64,000 nucleotides of DNA from positions 1,060,501-1,124,500 of the forward strand of contig NC_015185.1 in the NCBI RefSeq assembly GCF_000191045.1, written 5' to 3'. Source of the DNA: Desulfurobacterium thermolithotrophum DSM 11699. GTDB taxonomy: Bacteria; Aquificota; Aquificia; Desulfurobacteriales; Desulfurobacteriaceae. The position numbers were made by a program, and so were the translations under genes. Positions 7,345 through 15,947 of the stretch are shown here, piece by piece (positions within the stretch are counted from its first letter, which is position 1; the number at the start of each line of letters is the position of its first letter). The notes beneath the pieces are model-generated. The model was not told the origin of the DNA, ran no database searches, and saw only the letters and a list, made by a program, of their open reading frames with translations.

Positions 7345-8887
7345 TTCTACGTTTTCTATTTTCTACAATTTTGAAGAATATAGTTTAGAGAAATTCATTT
7401 TTCCTGAATCGTGTGTTCCAAAATATCCAAAATATGATTTTATTTCTATTGATGAGCTAACAAAGGAGAGTAAAAGAATATACTTAGTTTCAGAAACATT
7501 TGACTTCTGGTATAGGGGAGAGCGACTTTCCTTTCGGTATATACCTGTTTTTGAAGGGGCAGTTTTTAAAGGTTATTCCTTTTTTGGAAACGTTGTATTT
7601 CATAAGGGAGTCCTTTTTAATGGTGTAGAATTCTGTGATGTGGCTGATTTCAGGGAAACAGTTTTTGAAAACCATGCTGTTTTTGAGGAAGCAGTTTTCA
7701 AAAATGAAGCTACTTTCTGGAAAGCTCGTTTTCACAAAGGGGTAAGTTTTGAGTCAGTAACTTTCAAGGATGAGATTGATTTTGCTGAGATAACCTTTAA
7801 AGAAGAAGCCGTTTTTAGAAAAGCAGATTTTAAAAATAGGGTTTATTTTAAAGTCACTAATGAAAGTTTGCCTTTTGTTTTTAATCTTTCTGGTATTAAG
7901 CTCTCCAAGAGTAGTTACATAGAAGTAAGAAATCTCAGAACTCTTAAACTTGCATTGAATAACGTTAATAATACAACTGATAATTTTCTATTTTTTGATA
8001 TGAAAATCGAAAAATTTAAGGACTTAGAGGAAAACCGAAGAAGAAATTTAAGGAGAGAGAACTATCTACCGAACATAGAGATAAAGAGTTCCATACTTAA
8101 CAATATGAAGTTTATAAACTGTGATTTCTCGGAGGCAGAGCAGATAAAGATAGAGAACAGCTCCTTAACAGAAACGGAATTTATAAATGTTGATTGGGGG
8201 GGAATTTCAGAAAAAAGGATATGTCCGAAACTGTTTGAGGGTTCACCTGAAGAAGTGGAGAAGGCAAGAGACGTTTATAGGCAGTTGAAGTTGGCTTTGG
8301 ATAATCAAAAAGACCATATAAATGCCAATGAATTTTATTCTCTTGAAATGAAGGCTTATGAAAGAGTCTTACAGGAAAAACCCTGGAGAACACATTTTCA
8401 GAAAAAGCTTGTTTTTTCAATTCATAAGTTTGCTTCTAACTTTGGACAGAGCTGGTTAAGACCACTGATTTTGTTAATTCTACTAACAATTGGAGAAATG
8501 GGAGCTCAACTCGACTTTAAGTCCTTCGTTGATAAGTGTTTCTACTTTTTGATTCCATATCCTCTTATTGTTCCATCTTTATCACTTCTATTGCTGATAT
8601 TCAAAAAACGGGAAAATCTTTTGCTATGGGGAATAAGTGTAATTTTTGCTTTATCTGGTTTTATTGCTTTCAATGAAGCTTTACCCTGCATTTCCTCTCC
8701 ACCGGACAACTGGCAACTTACCCTTAAAATACTCTTAGAAAATTTTGCCGAAACTTTAAACATTTTCAGCCTTTTCAGAAACAATCAGGTGATAAATATA
8801 AAGTTTCTACATACCCTCTACTCCATAGCAATTGCCTTCCTTACCTACCAGATGATCGTTGCAATCAGAAGACAGGTTAGAAGATAA
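7332..8887 (+). pseudogene. Pentapeptide-repeat membrane protein, 5' end removed by IS
   Basis: The frame ending at 8887 is open back through 7332 and only meets a stop at 7313, inside the IS. No ATG, GTG or TTG occurs in frame before GTG 7640, which lies in the middle of the repeat domain, so the true N-terminus is missing. The N-terminal part has about 15 pentapeptide-like repeats of the pattern [A/V]xFxx (for example AVFKNEATFWKARFHKGVSF). A linker with YRQLKLALDNQKDHINANEFYSLEMKAYER follows in part, and four hydrophobic segments lie in the last ~150 residues. This resembles pentapeptide proteins with a C-terminal channel-like membrane region. Function is unknown; a shortened product from GTG 7640 (415 residues) is possible. 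Confidence 0.75.
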
Positions 8888-8921
8888 AAAAAGGTGGGCT
8901 TAGAGCCCACCCTGTGTTTTT
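8886..8921. terminator. Bidirectional terminator between pentapeptide gene remnant and lctP
   Basis: GGTGGGC (8893-8899) pairs with GCCCACC (8905-8911) around a 5-nt loop. On the minus strand it is followed by seven T, serving lctP; on the plus strand by CTGTGTTTTT. It is a good intrinsic terminator for the minus strand. Confidence 0.75.
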
Positions 8922-8944
8922 CATCACTTGTTAACCGTTACTAT

Positions 8945-10531
8945 TCACTTCAAAGACATTGCGACGATTATCTGTAGCATAATTCCTACAAACAGCGTAA
9001 GTGCAAAAACTGGCCAGATGAGGGTTTTCAGAAGCTGACTCTCGTCTTTTCCTTTAAGTCCAACAAGAGCTGCTGCATTTGTGATCTTTGAAGGAGTGAT
9101 TGCACTTGCTATTCCTCCAGCTACTGCGTGAGCTCCATAGACAGCCATAAATGCATGAGCTCCAATCGTTGACACAACTGCGCCATACTGGATCTTTGCA
9201 AATAGAACGTTTGATGCTGTTTCACTTCCACCGACAAAAGCTCCTAAAAGTCCTAAGAATGGAGCAACTATTGGGTAGAAACTTCCAAAGAGATCAGCAA
9301 TTGTCCTGCCAATGATTAAATCCATGTTCATAGCCTTAAAGTTTGCACCTGGCATGAGTTTGCCGTTGACAATCTCCATTCCAGACCATGCCATTATGAA
9401 GGCAACTGCAAAGAAGAGAGAGTACGCGATAAACGGTCCCCAAACCCTCTTTATCCATACATTAAAAGCTCTTGAGAGTTGTTCGCCAGAAGGTTTTAGG
9501 ATTGGCAGAGAAATAATAACAGCAACTAAAATCCAGAAATAGACGTGTGAAAGAATGTTCAGGTCTATCTTCTTGCCACCAACAATGTGAATAACCTCAG
9601 CAGAGCCAAGGAGATTGGCTAAGAACTTTTTCACAGGCGGGTAGTTTGTTACAAGGGAAAAAATAAAGAGAAGAAGCCATGGAGAGATGGCTTTTATGAA
9701 TGCAGCGTCAATTTTTAGCTTTCCTTCGCCGTTCTTCCTGTAAAGGAAATATGAAACCAACATTGTGAAGAAACCAGAAATAATTCCTATAACCTCAACA
9801 GGAAGAATTCCGATAAAGGCCAAGAAGAGTGCGGTCAATGATAGAACAAGTCCTGCAACTGTAGCTCCAGCCCAGTGTTTCTTTAATGCTTCCCACTTTC
9901 CAACAAAGTAAAGCATCATGAATGCAAATCCAACGGAAACAACTGGCAGGAAGAGTGTAATGTGTCGAGTAAATGACCAGATGAAGTGTTCAACGTTTTC
10001 AATTCCTGGCGGTCTGATCCCAAAAGGTCCCCATGCAACGTGGGCGGGAAGTGTGATTGGAATAGAGAGAAGCGCAAAAGAGGTCAGAGGGTCGTAACAA
10101 AGAATTGAAATTGCAACAGCTGCAAGAGGTGTAAACCCAAGAGCAACAAAGACAGGAGGAAAGAGTGCTGGAGTTACAACCCCTAAGGAGGTTGCAAGAG
10201 AACCGAATCCCATTCCAATAAACAGAGTTTGCTGAATCTTATCCTTTGTTATGGATAGAATTGTTTTTACTATTTCATCGAGAGCTCCTGCCTCTTTCAT
10301 TATGAATATCATGAGCATCGTAAATGCAACGGCAAATGTAATTGCAAAAGCCTTAACTATTCCGTAAATGCTTGCACCAATGACAACGACCATTGGTGTT
10401 TTGAAGTAAAGAAAGGCGACTAAAGCTGCTGTTATCCAACCGACAACGGACATAAAGACACCCGAACGGGAGAAGAAGAGCATACCCGCAAGAACGATCA
10501 GAATTGGAATGATTGCCATCAGGAAATCCAT
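8945..10531 (-). CDS. lctP: L-lactate permease family transporter
   Basis: A 528-residue, very hydrophobic protein with about 12-14 membrane segments, matching the LctP/LldP family that imports L-lactate, D-lactate or glycolate with protons. Family stretches visible include PPVFVALGFTPLAAVAISILCYDPLTSFA (in part) and the C-terminal LGLLGAFVGGSETASNVLFA with the SETASN signature. The length agrees with the family (~530-560). It ends the minus-strand set PaaK-ACT-LctP, 10 bp after the ACT gene. In an apparent rTCA autotroph it suggests uptake of a small organic acid; the real substrate is not shown by sequence. Confidence 0.9.
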   Translation of the reverse strand: MDFLMAIIPILIVLAGMLFFSRSGVFMSVVGWITAALVAFLYFKTPMVVVIGASIYGIVKAFAITFAVAFTMLMIFIMKEAGALDEIVKTILSITKDKIQQTLFIGMGFGSLATSLGVVTPALFPPVFVALGFTPLAAVAISILCYDPLTSFALLSIPITLPAHVAWGPFGIRPPGIENVEHFIWSFTRHITLFLPVVSVGFAFMMLYFVGKWEALKKHWAGATVAGLVLSLTALFLAFIGILPVEVIGIISGFFTMLVSYFLYRKNGEGKLKIDAAFIKAISPWLLLFIFSLVTNYPPVKKFLANLLGSAEVIHIVGGKKIDLNILSHVYFWILVAVIISLPILKPSGEQLSRAFNVWIKRVWGPFIAYSLFFAVAFIMAWSGMEIVNGKLMPGANFKAMNMDLIIGRTIADLFGSFYPIVAPFLGLLGAFVGGSETASNVLFAKIQYGAVVSTIGAHAFMAVYGAHAVAGGIASAITPSKITNAAALVGLKGKDESQLLKTLIWPVFALTLFVGIMLQIIVAMSLK

Positions 10532-10541
10532 CCCATCCTCC

Positions 10542-10985
10542 CTATTCGTAGAATTTCACAGCCTCTACAAGGTTTTGACCGTTTTCCATCAGTACTTCTA
10601 TTGCTCTGTCAAATTCTTCGTTTTTCACCTTGAAAAAGAGAATTGCCTTATTTGAAGTTCCTGCATAGGCATAAGTGTATTCAACGTCTATCTCGTTGTC
10701 TGCAAGTACCTTAACAACCCTGTAGAATCCTCCAGGTCTATCCTCAACCTCGACAGCAAAAACCTCTGTCTCGTTTGCGGCAAATCCTTTTGAAACAAGT
10801 ATGGCTTTTGCTTTTTCAGGGTTGTCAACTACAAGTCTCAAGATTCCAAATTCTGAAGAGTCTGCAAGAAAAAGAGCTCTTATGTTTATGTCAGCATCAA
10901 GAAATGCTTTTGTAACGTCAACAAGCCTCCCCCGCCGGTTTTCAAGGAAAACCGAGATCTGCTTAACAGCATACTTTGTTCTCAT
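10542..10985 (-). CDS. Tandem ACT-domain protein
   Basis: A 147-residue protein made of two ACT domains: residues 7-70 (ISVFLENRRGRLVDVTKAFLDADINIRAL, in part) and 75-140 (VEVEDRPGGFYRVVKVLADNEIDVEYTYA, in part). ACT domains bind amino acids or related ligands. Stand-alone ACT-ACT proteins next to phenylacetate-CoA ligase genes are common in archaea and anaerobic bacteria, where a regulatory or sensing role is assumed. It starts 9 bp after the ligase gene and is 10 bp before lctP. Confidence 0.88.
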   Translation of the reverse strand: MRTKYAVKQISVFLENRRGRLVDVTKAFLDADINIRALFLADSSEFGILRLVVDNPEKAKAILVSKGFAANETEVFAVEVEDRPGGFYRVVKVLADNEIDVEYTYAYAGTSNKAILFFKVKNEEFDRAIEVLMENGQNLVEAVKFYE

Positions 10986-10994
10986 TTTATCCCC

Positions 10995-12296
10995 CTACAG
11001 GTTTAGTTCTCTTCTGTCAATTATTCTCTTTGCTTTGCCCATGCTTCTTTCAAGGGTCTTCGGCTCAACAAGCTTTACTTTTGCATTTATGAATAGGTTG
11101 TTGAGGAGTTCCACCTCTAACTTCTTCTTAAGGTTTTCAAGAGTTCCAACTCCATCTGTTAGCATCCTTTCATCAACCTCAACCCAAACTTCGAGTTTGT
11201 CCAGGACTCCCTTTTTATCAACAACAATTACGTAGTTTGGTGTCACACCTTCAACTTTTGTTATCACATGCTCAACCTGAGATGGGAAGACGTTTACACC
11301 GTTAACAATTAGCATATCGTCTGCCCTTCCCTTTATGCCCTCTATCCAGACTAAGGTTCTTCCACACTTACAGGGTTCTCTATGGATAACTGTAATGTCC
11401 TTTGTTCTGTAGCGAATCATTGGAAGGGCCTGTTTGGTAAGTGTTGTAATTACGAGTTCTCCTTCCTCTCCCTCAGGGAGAACCTTTCCAGTTTCCGGGT
11501 CTATGACTTCCGGAATGAAGTGATCCTCGAACACATGAAGAGAACCATGTTCGCACGTTGCAGCAACTCCGGGACCGATTATCTCTGAAAGTCCATAAGC
11601 TTCAACGTATTGAATGCCCCAGCTTTCTGCTACTGCCTTTTTTAGTCCTGGAGATGCAGGTTCTGCACCGAAAAATCCTGCCCTAAGCTTAAAGTCTTTC
11701 TGAATGTCATATCCTTCTTCCTTAGCTACTTCTGAAAGATGAAGTGCAAATGACGGTGTACAGCAGAGGATTGTTGCTCCAAAATCTTTCATTAGCATCA
11801 ACTGTCTCTTTGTAAATCCTCCACTTGCAGGAACAACTGAAGCTCCCAAAGCCTCTGCGCCGTAGTGGAATCCAAGTCCTCCTGTAAAAAGCCCATAACC
11901 ATAAGCGTTGTGAACGACATCTTTTTCGTTTACATCTGCCATAAGGAATGTTCTGACCATTACTTCTGTCCATATCTTCAAATCGTGCTCTGTATAACCA
12001 ACAACAGTTGGTTTTCCTGTTGTTCCGGATGAGGAGTGGATTCTGACAACCTGTTCAAGAGGAACTGCGAAAAGACCAAATGGGTAGTGCTCCCTTAAAT
12101 CTTGTTTTGTTGTAAAGGGTAGCCGTTTCAGATCATCAAGACTCTTAATGTCAGAGGGTCTTACACCGGCCTCTTCAAATTTCTTTCTGTAGAAAGGAAC
12201 CAAATGATAAACCCTTTCTACAGTTTCTTTAAGTCTTTTTAGCTGAAGTGCTTGGAGTTCCTCTTTGGGGATGTAATCCTTCTTTTTTAGGGTCAT
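10995..12296 (-). CDS. paaK: Phenylacetate-CoA ligase (PaaK-like), copy 1
   Basis: An adenylate-forming acyl-CoA ligase, 433 residues, the usual PaaK length. The AMP/phosphate-binding loop is [15 protein letters not shown] (about residue 89) and [12 protein letters not shown] is the A5-type motif. The [20 protein letters not shown] stretch is diagnostic of PaaK and not of general acyl-CoA synthetases. It would turn phenylacetate or another aryl acid into its CoA ester with ATP. It is divergent from a second copy (12367) and leads an operon with ACT and lctP. Actual substrates are unknown. Confidence 0.9.
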   Translation of the reverse strand: MTLKKKDYIPKEELQALQLKRLKETVERVYHLVPFYRKKFEEAGVRPSDIKSLDDLKRLPFTTKQDLREHYPFGLFAVPLEQVVRIHSSSGTTGKPTVVGYTEHDLKIWTEVMVRTFLMADVNEKDVVHNAYGYGLFTGGLGFHYGAEALGASVVPASGGFTKRQLMLMKDFGATILCCTPSFALHLSEVAKEEGYDIQKDFKLRAGFFGAEPASPGLKKAVAESWGIQYVEAYGLSEIIGPGVAATCEHGSLHVFEDHFIPEVIDPETGKVLPEGEEGELVITTLTKQALPMIRYRTKDITVIHREPCKCGRTLVWIEGIKGRADDMLIVNGVNVFPSQVEHVITKVEGVTPNYVIVVDKKGVLDKLEVWVEVDERMLTDGVGTLENLKKKLEVELLNNLFINAKVKLVEPKTLERSMGKAKRIIDRRELNL

Positions 12297-12366
12297 TCCC
12301 TACCTCCTAAATTTTTAAAGAAGTAGAAATATTTTATACAATAATTTAACATTTATTGAAGGAGTT

Positions 12367-13641
12367 GTGAGGGGAGATATGTTTCAGAGAAGACTTGAAA
12401 CGCTGGACAGGGAGTTAATTGAAAAGATCCAGCTTGACAGGCTTAAAAAAACTTTAAGAAGGATAAAAGAGAAAAACAAAAAGTACTGGAAAAAGATAGG
12501 GAGCCCTGAGCCCGAAGATATAAAAAGCCTCGAAGACCTCAAGAAACTCCCTTTTCTGACGAAGGAAGATTTAAGACAGAACTATCCTTTTGGCCTTGCC
12601 TGTGGAGACCAGTGTGAGTTTATAAGGTTTCACATGTCCTCTGGAACTACAGGAACCCCCGTAGTTAACCCATACACCCCTGCCGATGTTGAGCAGTGGG
12701 GAGAAATAATGGCAAGGTGTCTCTCTGCTGCTGGTCTTACCTATAAAGATGTTCTTCAGATTACTCCATCTTTTGGACTTTTTAATGGCGGATTCGGTTT
12801 TCACTATGGAGCAGAGAAGATCGGCTGTTTTGTTGTTCCAATAGGCCCCGGAAGAACACTTCTTCAGTTGAAATTCCTGAAAGATTTTAAAACCACTGCT
12901 ATTGTTGGAATAGCCTCCTATCCTCTAAGGCTTATTGAAGTTGCAAAGGAAGAAGGTTTTGATTTTAAAGAGACCAATTTGAGAATTGGTATTTTCGGTG
13001 CAGAGGTCTGGAGCGAGGAGATACGCCGATACATTGAAAGGGAGATGGGAATTGAGAGCTTTGACATTATAGGGATGACAGAGACTGGGGGAGTTGGACT
13101 CGGAATAGACTGTAAAGCCCATAACGGTATTCACGTTTGGGAAGACCACTACATTGTTGAGATAGTTGATCCTGAAACAGGAGAAGTTCTGCCAGATGGT
13201 GAAGAGGGAGAGCTGGTTGTTACGACTCTAACCCGTGAAGGATTGCCACTCATTAGGTATAGGACGAGGGATATAACAAAGGTTATTTCAAGAGAAAGAT
13301 GCGATTGCGGAAGAACCCATTTGAGACTCGCAAGAATAAAAGGAAGAACTGATGATATGCTGAAAGTCAAAGGTGTCTGTTTCTACCCGAGGCAGATAGA
13401 AGAGGTGATAATGAAGTATCCGGAAGTTCTACCCAACTATCAAATAATAATTGGTAAAGTTGAAGGGAAAGATGTGGTTGAAGTTGTTATTGAAGCAGAC
13501 AGACAGGATCAGTATCTAAAAGAGAGAATAGAAGAGGAGATTTACAGTCTTTTAGGACTTCATATTGAAGTAACTCTTAAAAGGAGAGGAGAGATACCCA
13601 GAAGCGAAGGAAAAGCTGTAAGAGTTAAGAAGTTCACTTAG
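12367..13641 (+). CDS. Phenylacetate-CoA ligase (PaaK-like), copy 2
   Basis: A second PaaK-family ligase (424 residues from GTG 12367, 420 from ATG 12379). It has the P-loop MSSGTTGTPVVNPYT, the IGMTETGGVG A5 motif and GRTDDMLKVKGVCFYPRQIE, where copy 1 has a [12 protein letters not shown] ending. It is clearly homologous to copy 1 but too different to be a recent duplicate, so the two likely have different acid substrates. Both starts have a purine-rich site only ~2 bp upstream, so the start is unresolved. A porin gene follows 10 bp later. Confidence 0.87.
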   Translation: MRGDMFQRRLETLDRELIEKIQLDRLKKTLRRIKEKNKKYWKKIGSPEPEDIKSLEDLKKLPFLTKEDLRQNYPFGLACGDQCEFIRFHMSSGTTGTPVVNPYTPADVEQWGEIMARCLSAAGLTYKDVLQITPSFGLFNGGFGFHYGAEKIGCFVVPIGPGRTLLQLKFLKDFKTTAIVGIASYPLRLIEVAKEEGFDFKETNLRIGIFGAEVWSEEIRRYIEREMGIESFDIIGMTETGGVGLGIDCKAHNGIHVWEDHYIVEIVDPETGEVLPDGEEGELVVTTLTREGLPLIRYRTRDITKVISRERCDCGRTHLRLARIKGRTDDMLKVKGVCFYPRQIEEVIMKYPEVLPNYQIIIGKVEGKDVVEVVIEADRQDQYLKERIEEEIYSLLGLHIEVTLKRRGEIPRSEGKAVRVKKFT

Positions 13642-13651
13642 GAGGAGGGCT

Positions 13652-15043
13652 ATGAGAAGAGCACTACTGCTTGGAACTGTCTTTGTTCTTTCATCAAGTC
13701 TACCTTCCTTAGCTGCAAGCGACTATGAAGTTCAGCAGTTAAGGGAAATGATTGAACAGATGAGGAGTGAGCTCCAGCAAGTCAAGGAAGAGAACAGGAA
13801 ACTAAGAGAGGAAATCCGATCCATCAAAGGTAGAGCAACTTCTTTTAAAACTGCCGGAGCTCCATCTTTTAAAAGTAAGTCTGGAAAGAGTGTAGATTTC
13901 TACGGTTACTTCAAGATTGACGCAGCTTACTCAGATTCAAAGGCTGTGGGTAAAGACTTTATACTGTGGGCTTTACCAGAAACAACAAATTCAAACGACG
14001 ATGATTTTAACCTGACCTTCAAACACAGTAGATTTGGTTTTGATATTAAAACCAAGGAAAGTGATTACGATATTCTTGGAAAAATTGAGCTTGATTTTTA
14101 CAGAACAGAAACCAATGATATAGAAAATACAGACCCGAACAAACAGGTTGTTAGAGTTAGAAGAGCATTTGTTGAATTAAAGAAAGATTCCTGGTCTGTT
14201 TTAGCCGGTCTTGAATGGATGCTTCTCACTCAACTTTATCCCCATCTTTCAAACTTCCCGTCTGGAGCCTTTATGGGAAATATAGGATATAGAATTCCGC
14301 AGATCAGATTAACTAAGTGGATCGAAACAGAATCAGGAAAAATTACGCTGCAAGCAGCTATTGATAGGGAATTTGGACAGACAACTACTCCTTGGTACGA
14401 TACAGGATCAGATTCTGGCTTGCCAGATTTCCAGGGAAGGGTTGTGTATGATACAAGCGTAAATGACGCTAAGATTCATTTTGGGCTGATAGGGCACGTA
14501 GGAAAAGAGCAGATTGATCTTGCAGATGGAGGAGATAAGAATTTAGATACTTATTCCTATGGATTTGAATATAAACTGGGATACGGACGATTTGAACTTT
14601 CAGGAAAAATCTGGAAAGGAAGGAATCTTGATGGCTGGTATACAGGAGGCGTAGCTCAGGGAGTTCTTTACGTTTATGATGATGGATACTTTGATACTAA
14701 ATACGTAACAGTAGATCCTAATAATGGAAGCAAAATTAAAGTTGCAAATGCTAAAGAAATAGATGCTCAGGGTGGTTGGATAGAATTAACTACAAGAATT
14801 TCTCCTAAACTTATCTGGAGAATTGGAGCGGGTATTGATGACCCTGATAATGATGACCTCAAGTATAACGGTCAGTATGTAGAAGGTGCTCGTTTAAAGA
14901 ATACCATGTACTATACAAATGCTTTTTATAAGCTAACTCCTTCCATTGGTTTGATGGGAGAGTATTTAAGAGTAAAAACAGACTATTCAACTACCGACGG
15001 CACAGTCAACCGTTACCAGGGAAGCATTCTCTACTTCTTCTAA
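13652..15043 (+). CDS. Outer-membrane porin-like beta-barrel protein
   Basis: A 463-residue protein with a clear signal peptide (MRRALLLGTVFVLSSSLPSLAA, in two short parts: charged start, hydrophobic core, LAA cleavage region). A coiled coil follows at residues 25-62 (QLREMIEQMRSELQQVKEEN), then a barrel-type alternating pattern with many aromatic residues, ending in the outer-membrane-type C-terminal Phe (SILYFF). The N-terminal coiled coil plus barrel is the layout of Aquificota and delta-proteobacterial porins. The gene follows PaaK copy 2 by 10 bp with an AGGAGG site, suggesting that it supplies outer-membrane passage for the substrate of the ligases (inference). An intrinsic terminator follows. 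Confidence 0.82.
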   Translation: MRRALLLGTVFVLSSSLPSLAASDYEVQQLREMIEQMRSELQQVKEENRKLREEIRSIKGRATSFKTAGAPSFKSKSGKSVDFYGYFKIDAAYSDSKAVGKDFILWALPETTNSNDDDFNLTFKHSRFGFDIKTKESDYDILGKIELDFYRTETNDIENTDPNKQVVRVRRAFVELKKDSWSVLAGLEWMLLTQLYPHLSNFPSGAFMGNIGYRIPQIRLTKWIETESGKITLQAAIDREFGQTTTPWYDTGSDSGLPDFQGRVVYDTSVNDAKIHFGLIGHVGKEQIDLADGGDKNLDTYSYGFEYKLGYGRFELSGKIWKGRNLDGWYTGGVAQGVLYVYDDGYFDTKYVTVDPNNGSKIKVANAKEIDAQGGWIELTTRISPKLIWRIGAGIDDPDNDDLKYNGQYVEGARLKNTMYYTNAFYKLTPSIGLMGEYLRVKTDYSTTDGTVNRYQGSILYFF

Positions 15044-15057
15044 TCTGATCATCCTGA

Positions 15058-15108
15058 ATCCCCCCTGTAAAACTTTCCTCCTTTCTGGAGGCAGGGGGGG
15101 ATTTTTAT
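15058..15108 (+). terminator. Intrinsic terminator after the porin gene
   Basis: ATCCCCCCTG (15058-15067) pairs with the later CAGGGGGGGAT (15092-15102); a smaller CCTCC/GGAGG stem sits inside. A T-rich run (ATTTTTATT) follows immediately. It ends the paaK2-porin transcript. Confidence 0.85.
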
Positions 15109-15201
15109 TATTGATATTCTGTCATAAATTTGTTTTATTTTTCTTTGCCAGTCGTTACCTGTTACTCGTTACTTAATTACTTTGTCTTCTCGGGGCGGTT
15201 T

Positions 15202-15891
15202 ATGAAATTAATTTTTCTCGAGGAAGTGGATTCAACAAACGAATATCTTAAGCGTGTGGAATTTTGCCACGGTCTTTGCGTAGTTGCAGAAAAACAAACA
15301 GGCGGAAAGGGAAGAAGGGGGAAAAAATGGATTTCTGAAAAAGGAAAAGGACTTTATGTTTCTTTTATGTTTTCTCCTATAAGCTATCAAATAGCTTCTC
15401 TTTCAAGTCTTGCTTTTGGAGTAGCAGTTTTAAATGTTTTAAAGACTTTAGACAAAAGGTTTTATTTAAAGTGGCCTAATGATATCTACATAAACGGAAA
15501 GAAAATTTCTGGAATTTTACCTGAGCTCCTTTCAGATCGCCTTATAATCGGTATCGGTATAAATCTTAACTATACAAGAGATGAACTTTCTTCTCTTGAA
15601 GTTCCTGCAACTTCTTTATTTGCTGAAAAAATTCCATTTGATAAACATAGTATCTTAGATAAGTTAATCCTCGAAGTAGAAAATTACTACGAGCTTTTAA
15701 AAAAGAAAGCTTTCAACGTAAAGGAATTTGAGAAAAACTGTCCCTTAATAGGAAAAGAAGTTTCCGTAATCGAAGAACACAAACAATTTAATGGAATAGC
15801 TCTGGGAATAGATACTAATGGTTGCCTTGTGGTTGAAGTGGAGGGAAAAATAAGAAGGTTATTTTCAGGAAATGTAAGCATTAGACTGTAA
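15202..15891 (+). CDS. birA: Biotin-[acetyl-CoA-carboxylase] ligase
   Basis: A biotin protein ligase of 229 residues from ATG 15202 (MKLIFLEEVDSTNEYLKR). Motifs are DSTNEYLK, the biotin-binding GGKGRRGKKWISEKGKGLYVS (in part), KWPNDIYINGKKISGI and the IGIGINLN stretch. There is no N-terminal DNA-binding domain, so it is a mono-functional ligase and would not repress bio genes. An earlier in-frame start at 15130 would add an unlikely 24-residue hydrophobic leader. It attaches biotin to carboxylases; biotin synthesis genes bioB and bioC are elsewhere in the window. Confidence 0.93.
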   Translation: MKLIFLEEVDSTNEYLKRVEFCHGLCVVAEKQTGGKGRRGKKWISEKGKGLYVSFMFSPISYQIASLSSLAFGVAVLNVLKTLDKRFYLKWPNDIYINGKKISGILPELLSDRLIIGIGINLNYTRDELSSLEVPATSLFAEKIPFDKHSILDKLILEVENYYELLKKKAFNVKEFEKNCPLIGKEVSVIEEHKQFNGIALGIDTNGCLVVEVEGKIRRLFSGNVSIRL

Positions 15892-15909
15892 AAGAGAAAA
15901 TCGTATAAT
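15881..15909 (+). promoter_or_regulatory. Candidate promoter of secDF-lptFG
   Basis: A consensus -10 TATAAT lies at 15904-15909, 39 bp upstream of the secD ATG. The hexamer 17 bp further upstream (TTAGAC, 15881-15886) is a poor -35, so the call depends mostly on the -10. Confidence 0.45.
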
Positions 15910-15947
15910 ACATCTTGCTTTAATTTAAGAGGCTGTAGGAGAGAGGA

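Noticed and set aside
12335-12350. TATACA/TATAAA boxes between the two paaK genes as promoters
   Set aside because: The region is so AT-rich that several -10-like boxes appear on both strands without a fitting -35; a specific call is not supportable.
15154-15181. Short tandem repeats considered as a CRISPR
   Set aside because: Units are 7 bp without spacers; no cas genes. No CRISPR array is visible anywhere in the window.
15130-15201. Longer birA start at 15130
   Set aside because: The 24 extra residues are not conserved-looking and the normal ligase start (KLIFLEEVDSTN) lies at 15202; no good ribosome-binding site at 15130.
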